Below, one piece after another: positions 41,497-53,300 of a DNA stretch of 64,000 nt. A program made the position numbers and the translations under genes. The stretch is from Agapetus fuscipes (Eukaryota > Arthropoda > Insecta > Trichoptera > Glossosomatidae). The notes below the pieces were generated by a model. That model was not told the origin of the DNA. It worked only from the letters and a program-made list of their open reading frames with translations, and searched no databases. How positions within the stretch are numbered: the stretch's first letter is position 1; the number at the start of each line of letters is the position of its first letter. The stretch lies in NCBI GenBank assembly GCA_951799405.1, contig OX637333.1, forward strand, positions 16,863,960 through 16,927,959, given 5' to 3'.

Positions 41497-42671
41497 AGGG
41501 TATTTGCAATAGTGAGGAATTTGGTAAAAAGTGTATAAATTTGAGAGATTACGATAAGAAGAGAAAGAGCTTTTAGTAAGAACGGTTTAAAAGTGAATGC
41601 CAGTAAGACAAAAGTATTAGTGTTTGGCAGGACTGAGGAATGCGAGGAAATTGAGATAAGACTGAATGAAACAAGAGTGGAGGTCGTGAAAGAATTTGAT
41701 TACCTGGGAAGCAAGTTTGAGTCGAATGGGAAATTGACGAAAGAATTGGAAAAGCGCGCTATTAGAGGAAGAAGTGTAATGGGAACGATTGGAAGAATTG
41801 CAAGAAATAGGAAACTTACGAAGAATATGAGATTGGCGGTCCACAATGGCATATTGGTTCCGACATTGATGTATGGAAGTGAGGCGTGGACAGTTAATGA
41901 ATGTGAGCTGAGTAAAGTGTACGGTTGAAATGGATTACCTGAGAGCTATGGCTGGAAAGACACTGAATGATAGAGTACGTAATGATTGGGTGATGAACGA
42001 GTGTGGTATAAAAGAGAATATAAGAATGAAAGTACAAAAAAGTACAATGAGATGGTTCGGGCATCTCGAAAGAATGGATGATGAACGACTAACGAAGAAA
42101 GTGTACAAAGGAAATGTCAGAGGAAAGCGCGGAAGGGGAAGGCCGAGGAAAGAATGGTTCGACCAAATAGGTGAGATTGCGAAAGAATGGAACCTGCAGA
42201 GTGAAAATAAGAGAAGAGTATGTATGAAAAGGTGATGAATATTGAGGAAATGAAAGTGGTTTGTAAGGACAGAAAAAAGTGGAGGCGCATCTGGGGAGGT
42301 ACCGGCCACTCCTAGTATAACGGCGGCAGGATACAGTACGATAAGAATATTAACAAGGTCCTAATTTCAAGTACAAAATAAAATTATATGATTTCAAATT
42401 TGAAAAAGAACTTTTGAAAATTTTGACCGGTTTTGAAACAGATATGCGATCAACTGTGCTAGTATTGCGATGGCCGTTAAAAGTTAAAGAAAATGACGTC
42501 ACAGCTGAAAATACAATCCCAAGGAGTGTTTTGGTGCGTAAATTCAAACTTAATTTCTTGAACTTGAATAACTTTGTAAAAAAATCAAATAAACATAAAA
42601 TTCAAGAAGTTTTTAAATAAGAAAATAAAAAGGAATTTAAATAGACAAGGAAAAAAAAGTCAAATTTCCCT
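41497..42671. mobile_element. Possible short ISL2EU-type element with nested LINE B
   Basis: Left edge AGGGTATTTGCAATAGTGAG (41497), preceded by AT, nearly identical to the ends of copies 1 and 2. Right edge near 42671 (minus strand AGGGAAATTTGAC) followed by AT. A TGACGTCA octamer is at 42494. LINE B at about 41581-42345 would be a later insertion. The right edge is less certain. Confidence 0.45.
41581..42345 (+). pseudogene. LINE family B, 5'-truncated
   Basis: NASKTKVLVFGRTEECEE through LGSKFESNGKLTKE, LVPTLMYGSEAWTVNECE, then after a frameshift near 41920 MDYLRAMAGKTLNDRVRND and RWFGHLERMDDERL, then a further frameshift near 42232 and G-T-G-H at the end. 3' end GTATAACGGCGGCAGGATAC. Confidence 0.88.
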
Positions 42672-42689
42672 ATTGTGAAAGAGGATGTG

Positions 42690-43010
42690 AGAATAAGCAT
42701 TTAAAGATTTAAAAAGTGGAAAAGCTGCAGACTTTGATGGTGTACATTGCTGAGATGATTAAATGCGCTGTGGAATTTACGGTTGACTGGTGTAAAAGTG
42801 GGTGAGACAAAAGTGCCTGTTTTACTCTATGCCGATGGTAAAGTAGTGTTGGCCGATACAGCGGAGGAGCTCCAGGTGATAGTCACTAGAATGAATAATG
42901 CTTTTGGTAAGAACGGTTCAAAAGCGAACGTCAGTAAGACAAAAGTTTTAGATGACAGGAATGAGAAAATTGAGGTAATTTTTATTTTCATTTGAATAGG
43001 CGAACAAACA
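42690..43010 (+). pseudogene. LINE family B, internally deleted fragment
   Basis: KSGKAADFDGVH at the start of the RT domain is joined abruptly to VKVGETKVPVLLYADGKVVL (the YADD motif changed to YADG) and VSKTKVL. About 140 residues of RT are missing between. Confidence 0.75.
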
Positions 43011-43167
43011 GTGTTACAGAAGAAATATAAAGATAATTATAATAAAGATATGGCCTATGAGGAATGTGTCCTATGTTGCCACAGATATCACAGGTAAAGT
43101 TGGAACGAAGTACAAGTTGTTATGGTTATGCCTAATTACAAGAAGCATTTACTGCTCTCAAAACAGA

Positions 43168-43391
43168 ATACAATTTGAATAAGAGTTTTAGGCTTACACG
43201 GCCGGCTGATGATGCTGGAGTGATGCTTTCCGGGATCTGTTGCCGTGGTCTATGGGAGCTAGAGCTATGGGAGCGTGGTCTATGGGAGCTATGGAGCGTG
43301 GTCTATGGGAGCTAAAAACGTCCGGAAGCTCCAGCTCCCACAGACCACGGCAACAGATCCCGGAAAGCATCACTCCAGCAGTATACAATTT
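43168..43391 (-). mobile_element. Hairpin insertion with 9-bp target duplication
   Basis: ATACAATTT occurs at 43168-43176 and 43383-43391. Between them is a 36-base tail, then inverted arms of about 48 bases (TGCTGGAGTGATGCTTTCCG... and its complement ending CATCACTCCAGCA). The loop holds three short GTGGTCTATGGGAGCT units. Architecture resembles the hammerhead fold-backs, but no such core is visible. Confidence 0.6.
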
Positions 43392-43454
43392 CTGTACATA
43401 AATGTAAAACCATAAATGTAGGAGTACTTATCAACAAAATTAACAAAAACAACT

Positions 43455-44095
43455 ACAGTGGAAGTTGTGAGAGAATTTGATTATCTGGGAAGCAAGTTTG
43501 ACTCCAATGGGAAACTAGAGGTAGTAGAGGAAAAAGTGTGATGGGAACAATAGGAAGAATTGCAAAAAATAGGAAACTCTAGAAGAGTATGAGATTGGCA
43601 GTACACGATGGCATATTGGTACTGACATTGATGTATAGAAGTAACGTGTGGACAGTTAATGAATGTGAGCTGAGTAAATTATGTAAGGTTGAAATGACTT
43701 ACCTGAGAGCAATGTGACTTTGTGTGTCAACAAAATGTCTATCCAGTCAGAAAGATACAGAATGATAAGAGTCTGATATCAGAAATAATATAAGTACATA
43801 ATATAAATATTAGTTCTGACGTCTTCAAAGAATGAATGATGAACGACTAACAAAGAAAGTGTACAGAGGAAAACGTGTAAGAGGAAGACCGAGGAAGGAA
43901 TGGATAGACCGAGAAGGCAAGATTGTAGAAAAATAGAATCTTCAGCGTGAGAATAAGAGAAGAGTATGTATGAGGAAGGTGATGCATGTTGAAGACATGA
44001 AAGAGATATGCAAGGACAGAAAAAAATGAAGATGCATCTGAGGAGGTACCGACCACCCCTAGTGGAATGGTGGCAGGATACAACAACATATAATT
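43455..44095 (+). pseudogene. LINE family B fragment, strongly decayed
   Basis: VEVVREFDYLGSKFDSNGKL, a stop-riddled middle, ERLTKKVYRGKRVRGRPRKE-like C-terminus and the 3' end CCCCTAGTGGAATGGTGGCA. Confidence 0.75.
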
Positions 44096-44109
44096 CATTA
44101 AAATTTCAA

Positions 44110-44345
44110 AGCAAATAACACTTTTCAGATACAGACAAACTATAATGGGAGAACTTACATAATGCTCGACGTTTAGCTGGCGACGTAGACAATACCTTCA
44201 GTAGGCCCCCTCTCTCTAGGATGACCTTCATCCTTCCATCCGTTGTGCAGAGAGGGGGCGTACTGAAGATGTTGTCTACGTTGCCAACAAAACGTTGAGA
44301 ATTATGTAAGTTCTCCCATTACGGTTCATCCAATATCCAAAAAGT
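44110..44345. mobile_element. Fold-back element, about 72-bp arms, degenerate hammerhead-like core
   Basis: Arms AATGGGAGAACTTACATAAT at 44148 and its complement ending GTAAGTTCTCCCATT at 44321. The right arm reads CTGAAGAT-GTTG...CAAC-AAA-ACGT near 44262, the same order as the other hammerhead-like motifs but with the G of GAAA changed. No clear target duplication. Confidence 0.55.
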
Positions 44346-44395
44346 GTTATTAACTTTAAAATTGAAATGAATAATAATTTGTAAATACGAGCTAT

Positions 44396-46822
44396 CTACT
44401 TTTTTATCAAAATGCTTTGCATATTAATAATTCCACATGCTATGGTAATGATATTATCCACATATGGAATTAGATTATGGTCAATTGTTGCATGCATTTT
44501 GAGCATTTGAAACTCTCGAACTCTACTGATCACACGTTCGACGTGTATGCGTAAAGCCGCTATACTCTTGGCGTCTTGTACTTCTGTACGAGTTAATTTA
44601 ACATTCTTTAGAACTGAGGGAGGACGCACTAAATGCGCTCCTTTGGTCTCTAATATATGAGCTATGTTTTTGAAGCCCCTATCAGCCATAACCCACATAC
44701 CACATGTCACATGATCGAAAAAACCACAATCTTCTGCTATGGTGGAATCTGTGGCACGGCCTCCATAGCCGCGGGAAATGAAATTTACAACCCCATCAGG
44801 CGTACATGAAATAAGGAATTTCAATGCATTGCATCCCTTATAGTCAGACCATGTCAATGCTTGATGAAGGGGATTTTTAGGTTTTTCTATTTGAACCTCC
44901 AAGCAGTCTATTATTGCCTGCACTCTCCAATACTTCGATCTGAATGCCTGTGGTAAATTTTTTCTGATGTCTCTGTGTTCTGGCCAAAATATAAACACTT
45001 CTAGCCCGTGAGCCAAAAGTGGCAAAGTTTTATGGAATATCCTACAAACAGATGACGTTGATTTTCCAAAATGCATACCTAGAATCTGGTATGAAAGATT
45101 TAAGCGAATTTTTTTTAATGTCATCATAATATTTACACATGGAATGTGCAGATTTCGCTCTAAAACACTCAAAATAAAAACCATGTCTTTTGGGATACCC
45201 AAATACATCTGCGGATGATTTTCTATCAGCATTACATACTGTTCACTGATAGACTTCCCCATCTCATGTTCATTTTCTTGAAAAGAATAATCATCAGAGT
45301 CAGTACTACACACATACTCAGAATGTGAAGAGTTTGAAGGTGACAGTGTGACAACATCATCAATTTCTCTATCAATATCTATATCTGGTGAATTAAATTT
45401 ATTCCTCATTGGTGAACAGGCAATGGTGGACATGGGCTTTTGAAACGAAGCCGAAATTCCTACACTCCGATACTTCGGTCGCAAACTAACCTGGCAACCA
45501 AAATGTTTTGTTGGACCAGCAATCACATTACCAGATGGCTGAAGATGTTGGCTCACATCATCTAAAGTGAATGCCTCAGGATACTGAGTTACAGCATCTT
45601 GTGAAGTCGAGGGCAGAGGATTTTGCACAGCATCTTGTGAAGTGGAGGGCAGAGGATGTTGCACAGCATCTTGTGAAGTGGAGGGCAGAGGATGTTGCAC
45701 AGCATCTTGTGAAGTGGAGGGCAGAGGATGTTGCACAGCATCTTGTGAAGTGGAGGGCAGAGGATGTTGTACAGCATCTTGTGAAGTGGAGGGCAGAGGA
45801 TGTTGCACAGCATCTTGTGAAGTGGAGGGCAGAGGATGTTGCACAGCATCTTGTGAAGTGGAGGGCAGAGGATGTTGCACAGCATCTTGTGAAGTGGAGG
45901 GCAGAGGATGTTGCACAGCATCTTGTGAAGTGGAGGGCAGAGGATGTTGCACAGCATCTTGTGAAGTGGAGGGCAGAGGATGTTGCACAGCATCTTGTGA
46001 AGTGGAGGGCAGAGGATGTTGCACAGCATCTTGTGAAGTGGAGGGCAGAGGATGTTGCACAGCATCTTGTGAAGTGGAGGGCAGAGGATGTTGCACAGCA
46101 TCTTGTGAAGTGGAGGGCAGAGGATGTTGCACAGCATCTTGTGAAGTGGAGGGCAGAGGATGTTGCACAGCATCTTGTGAAGTGGAGGGCAGAGGATGTT
46201 GCTCAGCATCTTGTGAAGTGGATGGCAGAGGATGTTGAACAGTATCTTGTGATACACTTTGCTCACATGATTTTAATACCTCACATTCATCCATAATGCG
46301 TTTTCTTTTCCCACTTTCAACTGTTTTCTTTATTGGGGAGATTTTATTCCTCTGACATTCGAAGAATCGAGGATAAATGTTCTTCTTTAATATGAGATTG
46401 CCTCCCACCATCTTATGTCGCACGAAATTCTCCAAATCCTCTTGTAACTGTAAAAGAAAAAAAAACGTAAGTCTTCATAGGTAGGATATTAATTTCAAAC
46501 ACGTTTCAAATTTCAAACACGTTTCAAATTTCAAACACGTTTCAAAGTTCACTGCTGTTGATTGTAGGTTATTAACAAAGACACAAACGTGCGTATGGAG
46601 AGTATTTAACAAAATAAACATTACACTTACATTAAAATGGTCCTCACAGGCATAGCAGCGGGTTTTATTTGCCAAAGGTTGGCCTCTCTTCATAACTTTA
46701 CACCATTGCCTCCTAACGATGGGATCTAGGGGAACACTTATATATGTTTTATTTGGGGTTACAACGGTAGTGTTTTTGCACCGTGGCACAATACAATATT
46801 TATAAAACTCTACCGAAGGCAT
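44396..46822 (-). CDS. THAP-domain DDE transposase, copy 2 (2 exons)
   Basis: Exon 1 is 46822-46631, exon 2 is 46447-44396 (GTAAGT donor, TTTTACAG acceptor), about 747 residues. The THAP finger has C10-x4-C15 and C59-x2-H62. The helix-turn-helix region (LKKIRLNLSYQILGMHFG, SSVCRIF) precedes the catalytic core with D578 (IIDCLE), D653 (MADRGF) and E701 (HVERVISR). The spacings of 75 and 48 residues equal those of copy 1. The linker is expanded by about 18 copies of SQDAVQHPLPST. The ATG at 46822 gives M-P-S-V-E-F, matching the THAP start; one further upstream at 46846 is possible. Frame intact, likely functional or recently so. Confidence 0.9.
45590..46250. repeat. 36-bp coding minisatellite, about 18 units
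   Basis: The plus-strand unit contains GTTGCACAGCATCTTGTGAA then GTGGAGGGCAGAGGAT. Most units are identical; variants lie at the edges. It encodes SQDAVQHPLPST in the transposase linker. At 36 bases it keeps four or more of the six frames open, which creates long spurious ORFs on both strands. Confidence 0.97.
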
Positions 46823-46960
46823 GTTATCAAAAGTAATAACTTTCACAAAGCTTCTGAAAAGGACGCACTATGTTTGGCTTCACCTAAACTTCACGTGATG
46901 GTAGCGTACTGCAGAGAATGTCAAACACACATGTCAACACGGAATGTAAATAAAAGAAAG

Positions 46961-46981
46961 TGACGTCAACATATGACGTCA
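46961..46981. promoter_or_regulatory. Two TGACGTCA octamers upstream of transposase
   Basis: Perfect palindromes at 46961-46968 and 46974-46981, 140-160 bases upstream of the THAP start codon and about 190 bases from the right end. Confidence 0.5.
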
Positions 46982-47378
46982 CAGCACCGGAAATAGAAGT
47001 GGCAGATCTCATATCCGTTTAAAAACTTGTCCAAATTTCTATATTTTCTTTTTTGAATATAAAATCGAAAAAAAATATTTTTGGCTTCAAATCAACATAT
47101 TCCTATTTGATTTTTCGAAATCTATCTAAAAAATACATTTCTTATCATATTCCTCACTAATGCAAATACCCTATTAAGTTATTACCTTTTTTTTTATATG
47201 GGGAAATTTAAATTTTGGGCTGGCACCTGTCAGGCTGGCGTCACACCGGTAGGCTGTCTTCACACCGGTCCGGTGAAATATATTAGCTATTATGGATTAA
47301 ACATTCTTTACAGTACAAGGATCCCTGTGCTTTTTTTTTTAAATGTTTTCCAGTTAGTTGGTTGTCGCAGGAGAAACG

Positions 47379-50300
47379 ATGGCGGCCCCATCGAATGACG
47401 CGGCGAATCTCGTTGAAGAATTTGAAGAATCGTTTCAGGTGAGAAAAAAGCTTCCATACTTCTGCACTATTACTGGTTGAAAAATGAAATTTGATATTTT
47501 ACAACAAATTTGTTTTCAGCAGATAAAAAAAATCAATGTGAGGTTATAATACTTATTTGGTGAGTGCTGTTTTTGTCTGAAGAGCTCTCTTCGAGCTTGG
47601 TCGTTGCTGTATAAAGCGCCAATTTTCAAGCAAGACCCAGTTGCTGTAAGGCTGGATGGACCTTTAGTGACCGGTCTTTGGTAATGGTACAGTGGTGCCT
47701 CACACAACGAACGCCTCGCACAGCGAACGCTGCACACAACGAACTTCCTGTTCGTTCATTTCACGATTTATACAACGAACTTCGCTTCACACAACGAAGT
47801 CGCCCGAGCTTCCACGACTGCTTCGCCCGAGCTTCCACGATCGCTGCCGATGTATTGCATACTCCCTCGCAGGCACTGCAGGCAATCGTTAGTCACTGCG
47901 CTTAACTTACGCACATATCGCGGCAATCGTTCTTCATTACGAATTAAATCACGCACGTATCACGGCAGTCGTCCTTTTAAGTTAAACTCAAGATTTTTTT
48001 TATATCATGGCTTCTAAAAAAAGCAGGAAGGTGATTTCTGTTGAAATGAAACAGGAAATAATTAGAAGGAGTGAATGTGGGGTAAAACAGTGTGACCTCG
48101 TCAAAGAGTTTGGCCTCAGCAAGACCACCATTTTGACAAATAAGGATGCAATCAAATCAGCTGAAGCAGAATCAGATGAAGCAAACAGGATCAACGATCT
48201 TTACTCCGATACTCTTGTCCGTTATTTCCGGCAGTTGTTGGAGAAAAGAGAAAAACAAACGACTTTGGACAGGTTTTTCATGAAACCATCGGCCAAAAAG
48301 AAGAAAATGGATAAAGATGTGCAAGATTCGGTAGACTCTACTAAATCTGTCTTAAAATTAAAAAAAATATGTTTTTGTTTGATGTATCTAAATAAAAAAA
48401 AAAAAAAAAAAAAAAATTATGTCATCATCCTTTATTATATTACTCCAGGCCATCGTCATTCGCTTTGAGTTTCGATTTTCAAAATTAATGCCATCACAGC
48501 AGATGAAATACATTCGCGAAATATGGGAAATAAAATTTTGTATATATTATGCTGCAAAAGTGTACAATTCGCGTATGTGTTTGAATCCCCTACTAAAATA
48601 CACTTATAAACCCTTATAATATTAATAGACCCTTTTGTTTTTATATCGAAATACGTATGAAAATATATTGACATCTAGCGGCAAAATTGGAAAGTTTTTT
48701 AATATTTTCTTTTATTTGATTCAAAATTAAAAAAAAAACAAACAAAATAAAAATGGATTTAAATCTGTTATCTAAGTTGCAAAGATATATAACATTTGAG
48801 ATTCATATTACATGCATTCCTACAAGCAGACATTTGTAAGTTCGCGCTTACACATAATGCATGTTGACTTACAACATAAAAACCCAATCTCAAATGCAAC
48901 TCTTGCCCACTTTTCCTCAAACAGAGATGAAATTTGCATGGTGAACCATTTCTCTCAGTATGGGTGGACAGCAACATACTAACCTATAAGTCAAGGAAAT
49001 TATTTTGTTTAGTTCTATAATCTTAGTTGCAAAGATACATACCATTTGAAATTCATATTAAATGCATTCCCACAAGTAGACAGGTAAAAGTTCGCGCTTA
49101 CAAATGCCCCATGTGGACTTACAACATAAAAACCTAATCTCAAATGAACATAAGCCCTGCAACTTTTGCCGACTTTTCCTCAAACAGAGATGAAATTTGC
49201 ATGGTGAACCATTTCTTACAGTATGGGTGGTCAGCCACATACTGACCTATAAGTCAAGGTAATTATTTTGTTTAGTTCTATAATCTTCGTTGCAAAGATA
49301 CATACCATTTGAGATTCATATTTATTAGGTATATAAATTTTATCTATAGAGATATATAATACCTATCAGAAATAATCAGCAGCATTGAACAAATTATTGT
49401 TGTAAATTGTATTGTAACTGAGTATTCTTACAGTGACACTGTTATGTTTAGTCTATCTTATATATAGTTTAAAAAATTTTTTGAGGAATTCAAAAACACT
49501 GTTTATTTTCACATGAATATATTTAAAAAGATTACAATCTTTAGAGTAAGTTACTAACGCTTTCGACCTAGAAGGTCATCATCAGGTATCTTTTTTTCAT
49601 CTCATACCTGATGATGACCTTCTAGGTCGAAAGCGTTAGTAACTTACTCTAAAGATTGTAATCTTTTTAAATATATTCATGTGAAAATAAACAGTGTTTT
49701 TGAATTCCTCAAAAATTTTTTTAAACTATAACAGTATGAATTTTCACAGTGTTAATACACAAACAATACAAAATATCTTATATATACTTATAAAACCAAA
49801 AAAGCGTTCGTTGGTAATGCGATAAAATGGTGAAGGACTAAACGGTTTTGGCTGTCTTTCGTTTCAGAATAAAGTACGTAATCTGAGAAGGGTTATAGCG
49901 TACAAAAAACTTGATAAAATAACGCAGAACATGTTTAAATTTGTGAAATGCTGAACGTCGTTTTTATATGGGAATTGATCATTTCCAACTTCATCTAATT
50001 GACAGATTTTTGTTCCATATTCAAATTTCATGAAATGTGTTCGGTTTGAAATATTGTAAGAGGTTAAACAAAATCAAATTAATAAAATAAACTGGTAGGT
50101 ACAAAATTTGAAAATGGAATAAAAGATTTTATTCATCATTCATTCAAATTGAGTGAAAGAGCACAGAATGACTTCTCTGACAATAAAAAGATGTTTTGGA
50201 GCTGGGTGAGACAAAACAACGAAAGTTGTAAGTCCACAACTCCGGGAATCAAAAATGTCAGCGGAGACATTCTGTGGAATAAAGAAGATGTAAAAAAGAG

Positions 50301-53300
50301 ATGGAAAGAATATTTTAATGAGGTTTTTGGTGAAGATGAATGTGATCCAACTGTGAAAGGAGAATATGATGAGGGTAATGTTTTGAAAATATCGAAAGAA
50401 GAAGTAAGAAAGGTTATAAAGGAATTAAAGAATGGGAAAGCTGCAAGTGTGGATGGTGTGAGACCTGAGATGTTGAAAGCGGGAGGAGAATGTGTGATTA
50501 AATGGATGAAAGAGCTTTGCGAATTGTGTGTTAGTGTCAAGGAGGTTCCATCGGACTGGAGAGAGGCGGTCATTGTGCCAATTTACAAAGGTAAAGGCGA
50601 CAAAAAAGACTGCCGTAACTACAGACCGATCAGCCTTCTTAGTGTGCCAGGTAAAGTGCTATGCAAGATTCTTATCCATAGGGTAAGATTATCCACCCAG
50701 GAGAAGGTCTCAGATATACAATCTGGCTTTATGCCAGAAAGAGGTTGCGTAGACCAGATATTCGCGCTTCGACAGATAGTCGAAAAACAGCTGGCCGTAA
50801 ATAAAAAGGTCTACGCGGCTTTCGTAGATCTTGAGAAAGCCTTCGACTCGGTGGATAGAAGTATGATGTGGTGTGTGCTAGAGAAGTATGGTGTAAACAA
50901 AGCACTTTTGAATGCGATACGCGCCATCTATGTAAATAGCAGGGCGTGTGTCAGGGTGGATGGAGAATACAGCGAGTATTTTAATGTGTACAAAGGTGTG
51001 AGACAGGGTTGCATAATGAGCCCATGGTTATTCAATATAATCATGGATCATTGTGTTAAACAAGCGAATCTGGAAGGACATGGCATACAAATTGGAGAGA
51101 GAAAAGTCGGAGTTCTGCTTTATGCTGATGACGCAGTATTAATTGCTGATTCAGCAGCGGAACTCCAGACAATGCTCTCTAGTTTGAACCATGCTCTGTG
51201 TGCAAGCAAGTTGAAAATTAATGCAAGTAAGACGAAAGTACTGATTTTTGACAGAACGGATGAAACTGAAGAATGCACGTTCATGTTGAATGGTACGAAA
51301 GTTGAAATTGTGGATGAATTTAGATACTTGGGAAGTATGTTTGAAAAGAATGGAAAGATGACAAGAGAACTTGAGAATAGGGTGTGCAAGGGAAAGCAAG
51401 TGGTCGGTGCAATAGGAAGAATAGCAACGAACAAGCGATTGACGATGGATCTGAGAATGGCGGTACACAATGGCTTATTGTTACCGACTTTGATGTATGG
51501 AAGTGAAGCATGGACAGTGAATGATAGCGAAATGAGTAAAGTATGTACGGTGGAAATGAAGCATTTGAGAAGTATGACAGGAAAAACTTTGAGGGATAGA
51601 GTTAGGAATGAATGGGTAAAAAAAGAATGTAATTTGAAAGAGGATGTGAAAGTTAAAGTACAAAAGAATGTGATGAGATGGTTTGGGCATGTGGAAAGAA
51701 TGAAAGATGATAGACTGACAAAGTATGTATACAAAGAATGTTTGAAAGGAAAAAGAGGGAAGGGACGACCGAGAAAAGTATGGAGTGATCAGATTGAGGA
51801 GATTGTGAAAGAATGGGATATACAAAGTGAGCGTAAAAGAAGAAAATGCATGAAAAAGGTGATGGATATGAAGGAATTGAAAGAGGTATGTCAGGATAGG
51901 AAAAAATGGAGGCAACTCTGCAGAGGCGCTGGCCACCCCTAGCGGAATGGCGACAGAGTTACAGTTACAGTACAGTTATTCATCAACAGCCTTTACCAAA
52001 CAGAACTCTTTTTTAAAAATTGGAATTTAGCTTTTCAACTGTCAAAGTCATGAAAAGTTTCAAGGTTAAATAAATAAGTCTTTAATCTCAGTTACAAATA
52101 TATGCACACATTTAAGGTTCATATTGAATGGATGCCCAAAAGGAAACACATGTTAGTTTGTGCATACATGTGTATGCACTAAATGCATGTATATTTTCAA
52201 AATAAGACCCAACTGCAAATCCCAAATAACAAGGGTGCAATTTATGCTGACTTTACTTAAAACAGGCAGAAGTGAAACAATTTGTACACAAACTTAGAAG
52301 TCGAGGACTTAAAATCTAAGTTGCATAAAAACATATGGTGGCACTTTCAACATTTCTTAGATCCCTCTAATCTAATCTAATCTAAGTTGCAAAGATATGT
52401 TACATTGGAGATTCACATTACATGCGTTCTCACAACCAGACACGTAAAGTTCGGGCTTGCACATGCCTCATGTGAACCTACAACATAAAAACCAAATTTC
52501 AAATGGGCATACACCCTGCAACTCTTGCCATCCTTCCCTGAAACAGGGGTGACATTGGCAAAGTGAACCATTTTTACAGCATGGGTGGTCAGCCGCATAC
52601 CAACCTATAAGTCAAGGAACATACACGACAAATTACATTTCAAAACATATAATCTAAGTTGCAAAGATATTTTGTCATTTTAGACTCATATTAAATACAT
52701 TACCAAAAGTAAGCACATTTTAAGTACATGCTTACACATGCTGCATGTGTACATAAACTTTGAAACTCCTGCCACTTTCGCTGAAACCAGGGGGGCATTG
52801 GCAGGGCCGGCGCTAGGGTTGGGCGCGGTCGGGCGACCGCCCAGGGCGCCAGGTGTGAAGGGGCGCCGCAGGCGCCCCTTTATATTTTTTAGTAATTTTG
52901 AAATTTTTGTGGCATTAAAACTCGAAAATATTTATTTTTCGTAAATAGTAAAAATTGAACCTGTAAAATAATTGTTTCATTCTTAGAAAGAGAAATGAAA
53001 ACAATTATAATTTTTTTTTTATTTTGTTATTGCTAGGTATATTTCTTTTTACTTTTTACTTTACAAAGGTACATATTTATTTCGCGACCTTGTTTTTTAT
53101 TTCGTTAAATGTTGTAATTATGAATGACTGAAATTATTTTAAGGAAGATGATTTCAGAAATGGACTATCTAAGAAGTATGATTGGGAAAAAAACGAAGTG
53201 ACAGGGTGAGGAATGATCTTGTAAGAGCAGAATGTGGTGTAAGAAAAAGTGTGAAATTGAAGATTAAAAGAAGTTTGCTAAGATGGTTCGGGCATATGGA

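Larger units (their letters stand above)
37632..47172. mobile_element. ISL2EU-like two-gene DNA transposon, copy 2 (both ends)
   Basis: Left end AGGGTATTTTCAC (37632) and, on the minus strand, right end AGGGTATTTGCATTAGTGAG (47172), each flanked by AT (37630-37631 and 47173-47174), as expected for a 2-base AT duplication. It holds the complete SWIM/YqaJ gene (plus) and the complete THAP-DDE gene (minus), convergent. The 4-kb gap between them holds LINE-B fragments, hairpin insertions and a possible short relative (41497-42671), so 9.5 kb overstates the original length. Superfamily name is from recalled gene content. Confidence 0.8.

Noticed and set aside
45571..46296. Three long ORFs on both strands over the 36-bp array
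   Set aside because: By-products of an in-frame repeat; the minus-strand frame that continues into conserved THAP and DDE domains is the real one.
49606..49644. Calling a proven catalytic hammerhead ribozyme
   Set aside because: All loci have an additional base between CTGANGA and helix II, so only a hammerhead-like label is justified.
51120..51936. Minus-strand ORFs over LINE B
   Set aside because: Shadows of the reverse transcriptase frame.
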